A stretch of 52,132 nt of DNA from an uncultured archaeon (lineage in GTDB: Archaea; Nanobdellota; Nanobdellia; Pacearchaeales; GW2011-AR1): assembly GCA_937143345.1 (NCBI GenBank), contig CAKZRD010000004.1, positions 1 through 52,132 on the forward strand. The letters run 5' to 3'. The notes under the pieces were generated by a model, which saw only the letters and a list, made by a program, of their open reading frames with translations, had not been told where the DNA came from and ran no database searches. Positions 7,443 to 15,590 of this stretch are shown piece by piece. How positions within the stretch are numbered: position 1 is the stretch's first letter; each line of letters opens with the position of its first letter. Position numbers and translations under genes: made by a program.

Positions 7443-8558
7443 ATGAATAAAAAAGAAATTTTAGCATATAATTTTGACGCTTCTCAAAAAGAAGGTAAAT
7501 TGAATAAAGTTTATTTGCCACAAACAATAGAAGAAGTTAAGAAAATTGTAAAAAAAGAAAAAAATTTAACTTTACGTGGCGGGGGAACAGGTTTAGTAGG
7601 TGGCAGTGTTCCGCAAGGGGATTCTATTCTGGATTTATCAAAACTAAACAAAATATTGGAATTAAACAAAGAAAAGAAAACAATTTTAGTTGAAGTAGGA
7701 GTTATTTTAGATGAATTACAAAAGTATTTAGATAAATATAGTTTAGAGTTCCCTTTAAATCCTTCTTCCCATTCAATTTGTACTATTGGTGGAATGATAG
7801 CAACAAATGCCGTCGGAACAAGAGCAATAAAATATGGTAAAACCGGAGATTGGGTAAGATGGATTGAAGTAGTTAATTTTAAAGGAGAGTTAATAAGAAT
7901 TCCAAAAACGGATTTAAAAGATTATGTTGGGATGGAAGGAATAACAGGAGTTATAGTAAGGGCGTGCCTTCAATTAATAGAGGGAAAAAAAAGATATGTC
8001 GAGATCTTTTATTTTGATAAATATGAAGATATTATTCAAAAAGTTAAGGAACTAAAGCAAAGGAGTAATATTTCAGCTATAGAGTTTTTTGATAAAAAAA
8101 TTTCTAATTTTTTAGGATTAGGAAAAGTTTATTCTTTAATAGTAGAGTTTGAAGAAGAAGCAAAAGACAAAGAAAAATTAAAGAAAAGCGAGGAAATTTA
8201 TTATGTAAGAGATTCTCTTTTTCCGAAACTAGCGTCCGAAGGATATTATTTAATTGAAGATCCGAAAATAATGCTTGAAAAATCTTTATTTTTAGTCGAA
8301 TGGCTAGAAAAAAAAGAAATTCCATTCTATGCTCATATTTCGGTTGGAATTTTTCATCCTTGTTTTTCTAAAGAAAAAGAACATTTAATTAGCGATATGA
8401 TGTCTCTTGTTAAAAAGAACTTCGGGCAAATAACCGGAGAACACGGAATCGGTTTATTAAAAAAATCTTTTTTAGATCCAAATGATAAAAAACTTTTTGA
8501 GTCGATAAAAAAACGCCTTGACCCATTAAATAAATTCAATAAAAATAAAATAGTATGA
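7443..8558 (+). CDS. FAD-linked oxidase of the GlcD/D-lactate dehydrogenase type
   Basis: The ORF track begins at 7173, but the first 90 residues are an unlikely extension over the nrdR promoter. The ATG at 7443 starts MNKKEILAYNFDASQKEG and gives 371 aa. The PCMH-type FAD domain is clear: 'LTLRGGGTGLVGGSVPQGDSILDLSKL', 'NPSSHSICTIGGMIATNAVGTRAIKYG'. The C-terminal cap ends 'ITGEHGIGLLKK...LDPLNKFNKNKIV', as in GlcD and Dld. At 371 aa it is shorter than the usual 450-500. Its start overlaps nothing; its stop overlaps the DHH gene by ATGA. A 2-hydroxy acid substrate is inferred from the family. The Fe-S protein two genes on may take the electrons. Confidence 0.88.
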   Translation: MNKKEILAYNFDASQKEGKLNKVYLPQTIEEVKKIVKKEKNLTLRGGGTGLVGGSVPQGDSILDLSKLNKILELNKEKKTILVEVGVILDELQKYLDKYSLEFPLNPSSHSICTIGGMIATNAVGTRAIKYGKTGDWVRWIEVVNFKGELIRIPKTDLKDYVGMEGITGVIVRACLQLIEGKKRYVEIFYFDKYEDIIQKVKELKQRSNISAIEFFDKKISNFLGLGKVYSLIVEFEEEAKDKEKLKKSEEIYYVRDSLFPKLASEGYYLIEDPKIMLEKSLFLVEWLEKKEIPFYAHISVGIFHPCFSKEKEHLISDMMSLVKKNFGQITGEHGIGLLKKSFLDPNDKKLFESIKKRLDPLNKFNKNKIV

Positions 8559-9580
8559 AGATTTCTTTTGAAGAAGAAAAAAATTTTCTTGAAAATATAA
8601 AAAAAACAGACAAAATAGCTATTTTTACGCACACAGATTTAGACAGAATAGTCTGTGGTGTCCTTTTCTATGATTTTTTTAAAAAAAAAGATTGTATAGA
8701 AATAGATGTTTTTTTTATTGACTATTGGAAAAATAAAATTTCTGATTTTAATATAAGTAATAAAATGATAGTTATTATTTCTGATTTTGCTCTAGAAAAT
8801 ATCTTGCAAGATTTAATGAAAATTCCAGAAAAAATAAAAGTTTTTTATACAGATCATCACCAATCAAAAGAAAATATTTGGAGAAAAAATATATATGAGT
8901 TTAGAACAACAGATCTTGGCTTTATTCCTTCTTCAAGAACAGTTTATGAACTTGTATGGGGAAAAAAATGGCTTTCTGTTTTAGGTGTTTTGGCAGATTT
9001 TGGAAATGAATATGAAGAAAATAAAGAGTTTTTAAACGAGTTTTTTGAAGAAAGTGGAAAATCTTTAAATTATTTTAAAGAAGAGGTTATGTATATGCTG
9101 GCGAGAGCAATAATTTACTTCGAGAAAAACAAAGAAAAAAGTTTTTTTTATATCCTTAAAGGTTTAAATTCTATAGAAGAACTTAAAATTTTCAAAAAAT
9201 ATAACGATGAAGTCCAAAAAGAATTTAATAAATTCGTAAGAGAATTTAAAGAGAAATCTGAGAAAAAAGGAAAAATAAAATTTTTTTATTTTGAGCCCGA
9301 ATATAATATAAAAAGCATTTTAATAAATTACATTTCTTCTTTTAAAAAGGACGAAATTTATGTTTTTTTAACTCCTTCTAATGAAAAAGTAAATATTTCT
9401 TTAAGAAACCAATCAAGAGAATTTAATCTTTATAATCTTATTAAATATGCTACTAAAAATTTGAAAGATTCTTCTAGTGGATGGCATTTAAATGCTGCAG
9501 GAGCAACAATAAGAAAAAAGGATTTTAAAAAATTTAAAAATAATCTTTTCTTATTAAATTTACAAAATTTTAGAGGATGA
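8555..9580 (+). CDS. DHH/DHHA1-family phosphoesterase
   Basis: The 341-aa protein has a DHH-type N-terminal half with 'IAIFTHTDLDRIVCGVLF' (metal-binding Asp motif near residue 27) and 'FYTDHHQSKENI' (the DHH motif near 107). The C-terminal DHHA1 half ends in 'SSGWHLNAAGATI', matching the GGHxxAAG substrate-binding motif except that the first GG is SG. Members hydrolyse phosphodiester bonds in short RNAs, cyclic dinucleotides or related substrates; which applies here is unknown. It is the middle gene of a three-gene operon with ATGA overlaps at both ends, an odd partner for an oxidase and Fe-S pair. Confidence 0.85.
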   Translation: MKISFEEEKNFLENIKKTDKIAIFTHTDLDRIVCGVLFYDFFKKKDCIEIDVFFIDYWKNKISDFNISNKMIVIISDFALENILQDLMKIPEKIKVFYTDHHQSKENIWRKNIYEFRTTDLGFIPSSRTVYELVWGKKWLSVLGVLADFGNEYEENKEFLNEFFEESGKSLNYFKEEVMYMLARAIIYFEKNKEKSFFYILKGLNSIEELKIFKKYNDEVQKEFNKFVREFKEKSEKKGKIKFFYFEPEYNIKSILINYISSFKKDEIYVFLTPSNEKVNISLRNQSREFNLYNLIKYATKNLKDSSSGWHLNAAGATIRKKDFKKFKNNLFLLNLQNFRG

Positions 9581-9966
9581 AAGAGCAAAACAAAATTCAA
9601 AGTAAGAATGCTATAGAAGAAGCAAAAGAAATATTTTCTTCATGCATTAAATGTGGAATGTGTAAGTCCATATGCCCTGTTTTTTCTGTTTTAAGGGAAG
9701 AACATCTTTCTCCTAGAGGTCATTCTTCTTTAGCAATAAAAAATGTTTTTACAGATTCTTTTTTTCATTGTACTTTATGTAAGGCCTGTGAAGAAAAATG
9801 TCCAATAAAATTAAAAATTTGCGATGCAATTATCAAAATTAGAGAATCATTGTCATTAGAAGAAAAAAACATAAAAGAAAACAAAGAGATGATTAAGAAA
9901 GTAAGAGAAACGGGAAATCCTTTCGGAGGAGAAAAATCTAGCGGGGACAAATTATATTGTTGTTAG
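9577..9966 (+). CDS. Short GlcF/GlpC-like 2x[4Fe-4S] electron-transfer protein
   Basis: This 129-aa protein contains two ferredoxin-type clusters, CIKCGMCKSICP (from about residue 25) and CTLCKACEEKCP (about residues 64-75), as in the N-terminus of GlcF, GlpC and LutA-like subunits. Family members normally continue with two CCG domains. This one stops right where the first would begin, at 'GDKLYCC'. It could be a genuinely minimal electron carrier for the FAD oxidase two genes upstream, or a truncated gene. I saw no continuation in other frames before the next promoter. Confidence 0.85.
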   Translation: MKEQNKIQSKNAIEEAKEIFSSCIKCGMCKSICPVFSVLREEHLSPRGHSSLAIKNVFTDSFFHCTLCKACEEKCPIKLKICDAIIKIRESLSLEEKNIKENKEMIKKVRETGNPFGGEKSSGDKLYCC

Positions 9967-9974
9967 AGATAATC

Positions 9975-9983
9975 TTTTTAAAC
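9975..9983 (+). promoter_or_regulatory. TATA box of the cyclase-like membrane protein gene
   Basis: TTTTTAAAC centred about 25 nt before the ATG at 10004 predicts transcription starting at or next to the start codon, that is, a leaderless mRNA. Confidence 0.5.
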
Positions 9984-10003
9984 CTTTTTTTTCTTTAAAT
10001 TAG

Positions 10004-11980
10004 ATGGGAAGAAAGATACTCTTTTTATTTTTATTTCTATTTGCTATTAACCATGTTTTTGCAACAATTTCTTTTTCAGATATTAAAGAGCTTTATAATT
10101 TAGGGGATGAGATAAGTGTTACAATAAAACTAAATCCTTCATCACAATCAGGAAATTTTGAGTATTCTTTGAATTGTGGAGAAGAAAAAGAAATAATAAT
10201 ATTTTATAAAGGAATTGAGAACTATTTCCAAGCCGGAAAAGAAGAAAAATTAAACACAAAAATTTTTTTAGAGAGAAGTTATATAAATAATCTTTCAGGA
10301 GAATGTTATCTAAAAGTAATATTGGGTAGCGAGAGTTCATCATCTCCAAAATTTAAAATTTCTAACAAAGTTAAAGTTGATTTAAGTTTAGATAAATATT
10401 CGTATGATCCTGGAGAAAACATTGTTTTAGAAATAAAAGCAATAAAAGAAAATGGAGAGAAGTTTAATGGTTTTGTTAAGATTGAAGGAGTTGTTTCTTT
10501 TGAAAAAGAAATTAAAGAAGGATATTTGAAAGAAATCTTATCTACTAAGCCAAACAAAGAAGCAGGAGATTATTCTTTAAATGTTTTCGTTTATGATTTA
10601 GGAAAAGACAAAAAAGTAAATAATTTCGAAAATAAAACGATAAATTTAAAGATAAACCAAATCCCTAAATCAGTTCCTTTAACTTTATCCTCTTTAGAAA
10701 TAAATCCGGGTGAAGAATTAAAATATCAGGCTAATATTTATGATCAATCCGGAAAACCAATGAAAGGTTTAATTAATATCGAATTTGTTTCTCCAGATAA
10801 AACAAAAATAATAAAGAGAAACATAGAATCAGGAAGTTCTGATTCCATAAAAATACAAGCAAACGAAACACCTGGAGTATGGACTTTAGTTTCTTCTTTT
10901 GGCAAAATTAGAGAAGAAAGAGATATTAAAATCCTAAAACTTGCAAAAATCGATTTTGAGTTTTTTGAGAATTCATCGATAATTGTTATAAAAAATATTG
11001 GAAATGATATTTATAACGGAGATGTTTTATTTAATATAGGGGGTGAAGCTAGAAATTTAACTTTATCAATAGCTCCCGGAGAAGAAAGAAAATTTGTTCT
11101 TTCTGGTCCTGGAAAACAGAATGTTAAACTAAGCGCAGGAAATGAAAGTGTTGAAAAAACATTATTATTGACCGGAAGAGTTGTTGATGTTAGGGAAGTT
11201 AAAAAATATTTTATATTTTCCGATTACCCTATTATTTGGACTTTCATTGGGGTTTTATTGATTTTTTTGGTTGTTGTATTGTTTTTCCGTTATAGAAATA
11301 AAACTTTTGATTTAACTAAAAAAATTAAAGAAAAGATTTCAAAAAAAGAAATAAAAAAACAAGGAGAATTTATCAATATCAAAAGTAACATCAGCAACGC
11401 AGAGTCTTCTTTAGTTTTAGAAGGTACGAAAGAGCCTGCAACTTTTATTGTTTTAAAGATAAAAAACAAAATATCAAAAGAAAGCAAAGAAAGACTTGAA
11501 AAAATAATAAGAGAATTAAATAAGTATAATGCTGTTTTTGAATTTAAAGAAAACGAAATTGTAACTATTTTTTCACCTAAAAAAACAAAATCTTTTAAAA
11601 ACGAATATTCTGCGATAAAATATTCTTATGAAATATCTAAAGCAGTCGAAGAATTAAACAAAAAATTTGAAGAAAAAATTAATTTAGGTATAGGGATTAG
11701 TTCTGGAGATTTAATCTCAAAAATTGAAAATGGTAAATTAAAATATACAAACATTGATAACTCAATTTTTATAAGTAGGAGAATATCACAAAACTTTTCA
11801 AATAATAATGTTGTAATCTCTGAAAGAGTTAAAAACAAACTTTTGAGAGAGGTTAGAACAGAAAAAATAGAAAAAGACGGCAACACATATTACATTGTTA
11901 AGAGAATCTCAGATAAAGAAGAAAACGAAGCAAAACTTAAAGAAATTCTTAAAAGAACTAGTATTTCATCATATGATTAA
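10004..11980 (+). CDS. Secreted beta-domain / membrane / degenerate class III cyclase-like protein
   Basis: This 658-aa protein begins with a signal peptide (residues 1-21), followed by about 380 extracytoplasmic residues of repeated beta-sandwich-like segments ('SLDKYSYDPGENIVLEIKA', 'SSLEINPGEELKYQANIYD'). One membrane helix follows (about 407-430, IIWTFIGVLLIFLVVVLFF). The cytoplasmic part after about residue 470 resembles a class III adenylyl/guanylyl cyclase domain: 'INLGIGISSGDLISKI', 'YTNIDNSIFISRRIS', 'NVVISERVKNKL'. The first metal-binding Asp motif (FxDI) reads FIVLKIKN instead, so it probably does not make cyclic nucleotides. Topology suggests a sensor. The following HAD gene overlaps by 8 nt. 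Confidence 0.8.
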   Translation: MGRKILFLFLFLFAINHVFATISFSDIKELYNLGDEISVTIKLNPSSQSGNFEYSLNCGEEKEIIIFYKGIENYFQAGKEEKLNTKIFLERSYINNLSGECYLKVILGSESSSSPKFKISNKVKVDLSLDKYSYDPGENIVLEIKAIKENGEKFNGFVKIEGVVSFEKEIKEGYLKEILSTKPNKEAGDYSLNVFVYDLGKDKKVNNFENKTINLKINQIPKSVPLTLSSLEINPGEELKYQANIYDQSGKPMKGLINIEFVSPDKTKIIKRNIESGSSDSIKIQANETPGVWTLVSSFGKIREERDIKILKLAKIDFEFFENSSIIVIKNIGNDIYNGDVLFNIGGEARNLTLSIAPGEERKFVLSGPGKQNVKLSAGNESVEKTLLLTGRVVDVREVKKYFIFSDYPIIWTFIGVLLIFLVVVLFFRYRNKTFDLTKKIKEKISKKEIKKQGEFINIKSNISNAESSLVLEGTKEPATFIVLKIKNKISKESKERLEKIIRELNKYNAVFEFKENEIVTIFSPKKTKSFKNEYSAIKYSYEISKAVEELNKKFEEKINLGIGISSGDLISKIENGKLKYTNIDNSIFISRRISQNFSNNNVVISERVKNKLLREVRTEKIEKDGNTYYIVKRISDKEENEAKLKEILKRTSISSYD

Positions 11981-12632
11981 AGTAATTTTTTTTGATTTTG
12001 ATGGGACTATCTCCCAAACAAGAAATATTCTAGAAAAATTATTTTTTGAAGTTTTAGATAAGATCGATTTTAAATATAATAAGTCAAAAATAAAAAAACT
12101 TTTTGGTATGAAAATAGAAGAAATTCTTAAAAAATTAAATATGGATGAGAGATTAAGAGAGAAAATTAAAAATCTTTACTATAAATCTTTGATAGAAAGA
12201 GTTTATTTAAGTAGTTTATCTCTTTGTTCTTCTGTTAAGCCATTATTTGAATTAAGGAGAAGATATAAAATGGTAATTGTTTCCAATTCTGAGAATATTT
12301 TTTTAAAAATGGCAATTAAAAAATTAAAGTTGGGAAGGTTATTCGATGAGGTTTATGGAGCCGATGATTTTTCTACAAAAGACAAAATGTTGAAAAAATT
12401 GTTTAAAAAATACAATATAAATCAAAAAGAAGCGATTTATATAGGAGATAGATTTTCAGATGTAGTATTTGCTAAAAAAGCAGGATGTTACTCTGTTGCT
12501 ATTCATAACAATTGCTCTTGGTCGAGTTTAAAAGAAATAAAAAAATACTCCCCTGATTTTATAATAAAAAATTTCAAAGATTTGAAAAAAATAATAAAAA
12601 AAATAAATAAGGAAAAAGATTTATTTAGTTAA
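11973..12632 (+). CDS. HAD-superfamily phosphatase (phosphoglycolate phosphatase-like)
   Basis: The true start is probably the ATG at 11973 (MIKVIFFDFDGTISQT, 219 aa); the ORF track's 26 extra residues lie inside the upstream gene. HAD motif I is DFDGT with both Asp residues, motif II is VSNS, motif III Lys is in 'STKDKML', and motif IV is IGDRFSD. The helical insert after motif I is a C1-type cap, as in phosphoglycolate phosphatase and beta-phosphoglucomutase relatives. The substrate cannot be told. It overlaps the cyclase-like gene by 8 nt, so the two are probably co-transcribed, and its 3' end overlaps the convergent RRM gene by 8 nt. Confidence 0.85.
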   Translation: MIKVIFFDFDGTISQTRNILEKLFFEVLDKIDFKYNKSKIKKLFGMKIEEILKKLNMDERLREKIKNLYYKSLIERVYLSSLSLCSSVKPLFELRRRYKMVIVSNSENIFLKMAIKKLKLGRLFDEVYGADDFSTKDKMLKKLFKKYNINQKEAIYIGDRFSDVVFAKKAGCYSVAIHNNCSWSSLKEIKKYSPDFIIKNFKDLKKIIKKINKEKDLFS

Positions 12633-12939
12633 AGCTTCTTCTTCTAAATCCTTGTCTTCTACCAAAATTTCTTCTATTGAAATTTCTTTTTGGTCTTTCT
12701 GTCATAGGTTGAGCTTCTGCAACTTTTAAAGCTCTTCCTTCGACTTCTTTTCCGTTCATTTCTTCCATTGCCTTTTTAGCACTTTCTTCCGCTTCGATAA
12801 CAACAAAACCGAAGCCCTTCGATTTCCCAGAAAAATTGTTTTTTATCAAAACAACTTCTGTAGGTTCATAAGAAGAAAATAGTTCTTTCAAATTATCTTC
12901 TGTAATACTAAAAGGCAAATTTCCTACATACAATTTCAT
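12625..12939 (-). CDS. RRM-domain RNA-binding protein with Arg-rich tail
   Basis: The 104-aa protein is a single RNA recognition motif with RNP2 LYVGNLPF (residues 3-10) and RNP1 KGFGFVVI (41-48). A basic tail of NRRNFGRRQGFRRRSFN type follows. It resembles the small glycine/arginine-rich RNA-binding proteins of bacteria, especially cyanobacteria. RRMs are scarce in archaea, so transfer is likely. GGAGG before the ATG is a strong ribosome-binding site. A role in RNA chaperoning or mRNA stability is inferred only. Confidence 0.93.
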   Translation of the reverse strand: MKLYVGNLPFSITEDNLKELFSSYEPTEVVLIKNNFSGKSKGFGFVVIEAEESAKKAMEEMNGKEVEGRALKVAEAQPMTERPKRNFNRRNFGRRQGFRRRSFN

Positions 12940-12972
12940 CTATTCCTCCGAACAATTTAGTTAAAGTAGAAA

Positions 12973-13242
12973 TCATCTTTTCTTGAATAAGTCCTTTGTC
13001 ATTGATTTAATCCATTTCCAATGTAAAACTATATGTATTAAAACAAATAAAATCATTAAAAGACCGGCATAGTTATGTATTTGGGACCAAACTTGCTTTT
13101 GAACACCTAAAAATTCTATATATCTCCCTTGTCTGATTCCTGGAGGTATAAAGAAAAATATCACTAGTCCTGTTATGGCAGTTACGAAAAAAGATAAAAA
13201 TGCTAAAAAATCAATAAGAAAATTTAATTTTGCCTTATTCAT
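12973..13242 (-). CDS. Small two-helix membrane protein, DUF4405/cytochrome b-like
   Basis: The 89-aa protein has two predicted membrane helices (about 8-30 and 55-77). The second contains spaced histidines in 'SQIHNYAGLLMILFVLIHIVLHWKWIK', the pattern of DUF4405 and half-size cytochrome b561-like proteins that hold haem between helices. Whether it binds haem is not shown by sequence alone. Downstream of AMMECR1 by 4 nt, it may share that transcript. Confidence 0.65.
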   Translation of the reverse strand: MNKAKLNFLIDFLAFLSFFVTAITGLVIFFFIPPGIRQGRYIEFLGVQKQVWSQIHNYAGLLMILFVLIHIVLHWKWIKSMTKDLFKKR

Positions 13243-13246
13243 AACT

Positions 13247-13783
13247 TTATTCCTCTAACTTATCAACACTATAAGTTTCTATTTTTAAAGTTTTCTCTTT
13301 CCAAAAGTTTGCAGGAAGTCCTGCCTTTAAGCACAAAGAAGACAAAAATTCTTCTTCATTTTCAATTTCTTCCCAAACCTGTGGAAGATAAGTAGCAGAG
13401 TGAAGAGTATAAGAAAGAATAACTCCTTTGCCTTTTATCTTTCTTTTTAATTCATCTAAACCCCTGTAAGAAATTTCTTTTGGTAAAGATAAAATAGATA
13501 TCTCTATTTTTATTTTCCTAATTTCTTCTTTTGAAACAGAATAAAATCTCGGATCTTTAAAAGCAGCATTTTTAGCATTTTCAATAACATCCTTCCAAAG
13601 TTCCTGTCGAGGAATTAGGCTCCCAATACAACCTCTTAATTCACCATCTTTTTTTAAAGTCACAAAACAAGCCCTCTTTTCAGAAAATTCTCTTTTTATT
13701 TTTTCCTCAACAACTAAATTTTTCCCCGCTAATTCAGAGATTATGGCTTCTCTTGCTATCTTTAAAAGAACTTTTTTATCCAT
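13247..13783 (-). CDS. AMMECR1-domain protein (AmmeMemoRadiSam system protein A)
   Basis: The 178-aa protein is a complete AMMECR1 domain with the hallmark LRGCIGSL (about residues 49-56), 'NAKNAAFKDPRFYSVSKEEI', and 'ATYLPQVWEEI'. AMMECR1, MEMO and a dedicated radical SAM protein co-occur as the AmmeMemoRadiSam system; the other two are at 20.1-21.7 kb in this window. The chemistry of the system is not established as far as I know. It sits directly behind a small EF-Tu-like protein (adjacent start and stop) and before a membrane protein. Confidence 0.93.
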   Translation of the reverse strand: MDKKVLLKIAREAIISELAGKNLVVEEKIKREFSEKRACFVTLKKDGELRGCIGSLIPRQELWKDVIENAKNAAFKDPRFYSVSKEEIRKIKIEISILSLPKEISYRGLDELKRKIKGKGVILSYTLHSATYLPQVWEEIENEEEFLSSLCLKAGLPANFWKEKTLKIETYSVDKLEE

Positions 13784-14032
13784 CTAACTTACTTTGAAAA
13801 CCCTATAATCTTTGTGTATATCTTCTGGCACAATTATCCCAACTTCTTCGCCAGCTTTTGCTTCTTTTATCGGTTGGCGATTTATTTGCATGCTTTCAAC
13901 AATAAAAACAACATCTTTTTTCCCACCTTTTATTTCTATTTTATCTCCTATCTTTAGAGGAGAAGATAATTTTATAGCTGCCGCTTTCACTTGTTTAAAA
14001 TAATTTGTTACTACCCCTATTTGTTTTCCCAT
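13784..14032 (-). CDS. EF-Tu domain 2-like small protein
   Basis: At 82 aa this is an isolated translation-factor beta-barrel: 'IGVVTNYFKQVKAAAIKLSSPLKIGDKIEIKGGKKDVVFIVESMQINRQPI' and 'AKAGEEVGI' follow domain 2 of EF-Tu-type GTPases. No GTPase domain is present. Such stand-alone proteins recur in archaea and near U32 peptidases in bacteria. Its role is unknown. It starts the AMMECR1 transcript; the next gene begins immediately after its stop. Confidence 0.75.
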   Translation of the reverse strand: MGKQIGVVTNYFKQVKAAAIKLSSPLKIGDKIEIKGGKKDVVFIVESMQINRQPIKEAKAGEEVGIIVPEDIHKDYRVFKVS

Positions 14033-14069
14033 AAAAAAATAAAGAATTAAGATTATTTAAGTTTTTTGT

Positions 14070-14468
14070 TTAATTTTCTAAAACACTTACTAAAATTTTT
14101 CTTTTTCTTGGTCCATCAAACTCACATAGAAAGAGGTTTTGCCAAGTTCCAAGTATTAGTTTTCCTTTTTCAAAAGGGATTGTTAAAGAATTGCCTATTA
14201 AAGAGGTCTTTATGTGTGCGTCACTATTAGAATCAATTTTATCATGTAGCCAAATGCCTTTTCTAACTAAGGAGTTCAAAAAATTTGAAATATCCTCCCG
14301 GAGGTTTTCATCAGCATTTTCATTTATTGTTAAGCCGCAAGTGGTATGTGGGCAAAAAAGATGAACAATTCCTTCTTTTATTTCTACTTTTTCGAGAACT
14401 TTCTCAATGAGTATAGTAATATCAATTAATTCTTCTTTTCTCTTTGTTTCTACTAAGATTTCTTTCAT
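14070..14468 (-). CDS. YjbQ/UPF0047 family protein
   Basis: The 132-aa protein matches the YjbQ (UPF0047) family over its full length: 'VHLFCPHTTCGLTINENADENLREDI', 'DSNSDAHIKTSLIGNSLTIPFEKGKLILGTWQNLFLCEFDGPRKRKI'. The conserved His, Cys and Asp residues are present. The family is annotated as secondary thiamine-phosphate synthase from an E. coli suppressor activity, which may not be its main job. Its start overlaps the upstream Cys-rich gene by ATGA, so they form a two-gene operon. Confidence 0.9.
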   Translation of the reverse strand: MKEILVETKRKEELIDITILIEKVLEKVEIKEGIVHLFCPHTTCGLTINENADENLREDISNFLNSLVRKGIWLHDKIDSNSDAHIKTSLIGNSLTIPFEKGKLILGTWQNLFLCEFDGPRKRKILVSVLEN

Positions 14469-14668
14469 ATTTTCTTCTTTGAAATAATCTCTGCAAATTT
14501 TTCAAAACTTCTGTCAAATGTTTTTTCAATTTCAATTGGAAAACAGCATGCAGGAAGCTGCCTTTTTTCTAAGTGGTGTTTTAAACATTCACAGCAAATT
14601 CCTTTTCTCGGACAACCAGGGTAACTACAATTACACTTTTTCAAATTTTGTTTTTGTTTACATTCCAT
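14465..14668 (-). CDS. Small cysteine-rich protein (DUF6485-like)
   Basis: The 67-aa protein has eight cysteines within the first 45 residues, arranged as CKQKQNLKKCNCSYPGCPRKGICCECLKHHLEKRQLPACCF. This pattern fits metal binding and recurs in small DUF6485-type archaeal and bacterial proteins. A TATA element about 25 nt before the ATG suggests a leaderless start. It overlaps yjbQ by ATGA. No function is known to me. Confidence 0.75.
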   Translation of the reverse strand: MECKQKQNLKKCNCSYPGCPRKGICCECLKHHLEKRQLPACCFPIEIEKTFDRSFEKFAEIISKKKI

Positions 14669-14689
14669 AAAAGAATAAAAAATAACAGT

Positions 14690-14700
14690 TATTTTAAGCT
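14690..14700 (-). promoter_or_regulatory. TATA box of the DUF6485/yjbQ operon
   Basis: The minus strand reads AAAAAGCTTAAAATAACTG, with the TTAAAAT core about 26 nt before the ATG at 14668. The same AAAAAGCTT-plus-TATA pattern precedes the membrane gene starting at 26536. Confidence 0.5.
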
Positions 14701-14762
14701 TTTTGTTTAATTTTCTTTATTCAATACAAATTAAAAAAAGAATTCATTCATTTCAGTTTTTT

Positions 14763-15083
14763 CTAATTTAAAATCTTCTCGATTATTTTTTTATTTTTAT
14801 CGTTTAATTGAACCTCAACAAGCCTTTTTGCATTGGCAGGTTTTTTTATTAAAAAACGAAAAGGTTTAACTAAATCAACTTTTACAACTTCGTTTTTTTC
14901 ATCTAACCAAACAGCTAAAAAATTATGAAAAACAAAAAGAGAGTGGATATTGGAAGCTTTTATAAAATAAAGATTTTTGTAATTTCTTTTTTTAAACATT
15001 AATCCAATAAAACCTTTCCAAAAACCAACTTTTTCACAATTAATAAAAATATTTTCCTTTTTATTTTTTATTTTTAGTAACAT
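14763..15083 (-). CDS. DUF192 family protein
   Basis: The 106-aa protein fits the DUF192 fold: 'VGFWKGFIGLMFKKRNYKNLYF', 'SNIHSLFVFHNFLAVWLDEKNEVVKVDLVKPFR', 'ANAKRLVEVQL'. Unlike many family members it has no signal peptide. The biochemical function is unknown. It follows the eS31 gene with a 1-nt gap, so it is probably co-transcribed with the Rpo7/Spt4/eS24/eS31 cluster. Confidence 0.8.
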   Translation of the reverse strand: MLLKIKNKKENIFINCEKVGFWKGFIGLMFKKRNYKNLYFIKASNIHSLFVFHNFLAVWLDEKNEVVKVDLVKPFRFLIKKPANAKRLVEVQLNDKNKKIIEKILN

Positions 15084-15084
15084 T

Positions 15085-15294
15085 TTATTGTTTTTTTACA
15101 AATTCAGTATAATGGCATTTTCCACAATAGTTTCTGTCAGGAGATTTTGTTAAGAAAATCCCTGGACCGCACCTAGGACAATATTTTTCTCTCAATAATT
15201 TTTCTCCTTCTATTTTATAGAACTTCCATTTTTGAGAAGAAGGATAATTTTTGTGTTTTTTCTTTCCTTTAACTTTTGGTTTTTGTACACCCAT
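15085..15294 (-). CDS. rps27ae: Small ribosomal subunit protein eS31 (S27ae)
   Basis: The 69-aa basic protein ends in the eS31 zinc ribbon: YCPRCGPGIFLTKSPDRNYCGKCHYTEF. It shares one base with the stop of eS24 upstream. The order rpo7-spt4-rps24e-rps27ae is conserved in archaea, which confirms the assignment. Confidence 0.95.
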   Translation of the reverse strand: MGVQKPKVKGKKKHKNYPSSQKWKFYKIEGEKLLREKYCPRCGPGIFLTKSPDRNYCGKCHYTEFVKKQ

Positions 15295-15590
15295 TATTTA
15301 TTCACCTCACTTTGTTTTTTAGATTCTTCGAGCATTTTTTTTCTTGTTTTTCTTGGAATCTTTTCTATTTTATTTTTATCTTCTTTTGTTTGGTAAACAA
15401 AAATCTCCGCTTTAAAATTTTTTTCTCCAAAAAATGAATATATTTTTTTTACAACAGAGCAATTTTCATTTAAATTAAGTTCTTTAATTAAATCATCTCT
15501 TTTTGGACAAACATTATTTTCTATTTTTATTTGCAATTCTTCTCTTTTAAGTAAAGGATTGTTTTTCTTTTCTAAAATTTCGCATTTCAT
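15294..15590 (-). CDS. rps24e: Small ribosomal subunit protein eS24
   Basis: The 98-aa protein has the eS24 pattern 'NPLLKREELQIKIENNVCPKRDDLIKEL', with the conserved beta strand 'NFKAEIFVYQTKEDKNKIEKIPRK'. It overlaps spt4 upstream by ATGA and eS31 downstream by one base, in the conserved archaeal order. Confidence 0.94.
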   Translation of the reverse strand: MKCEILEKKNNPLLKREELQIKIENNVCPKRDDLIKELNLNENCSVVKKIYSFFGEKNFKAEIFVYQTKEDKNKIEKIPRKTRKKMLEESKKQSEVNK

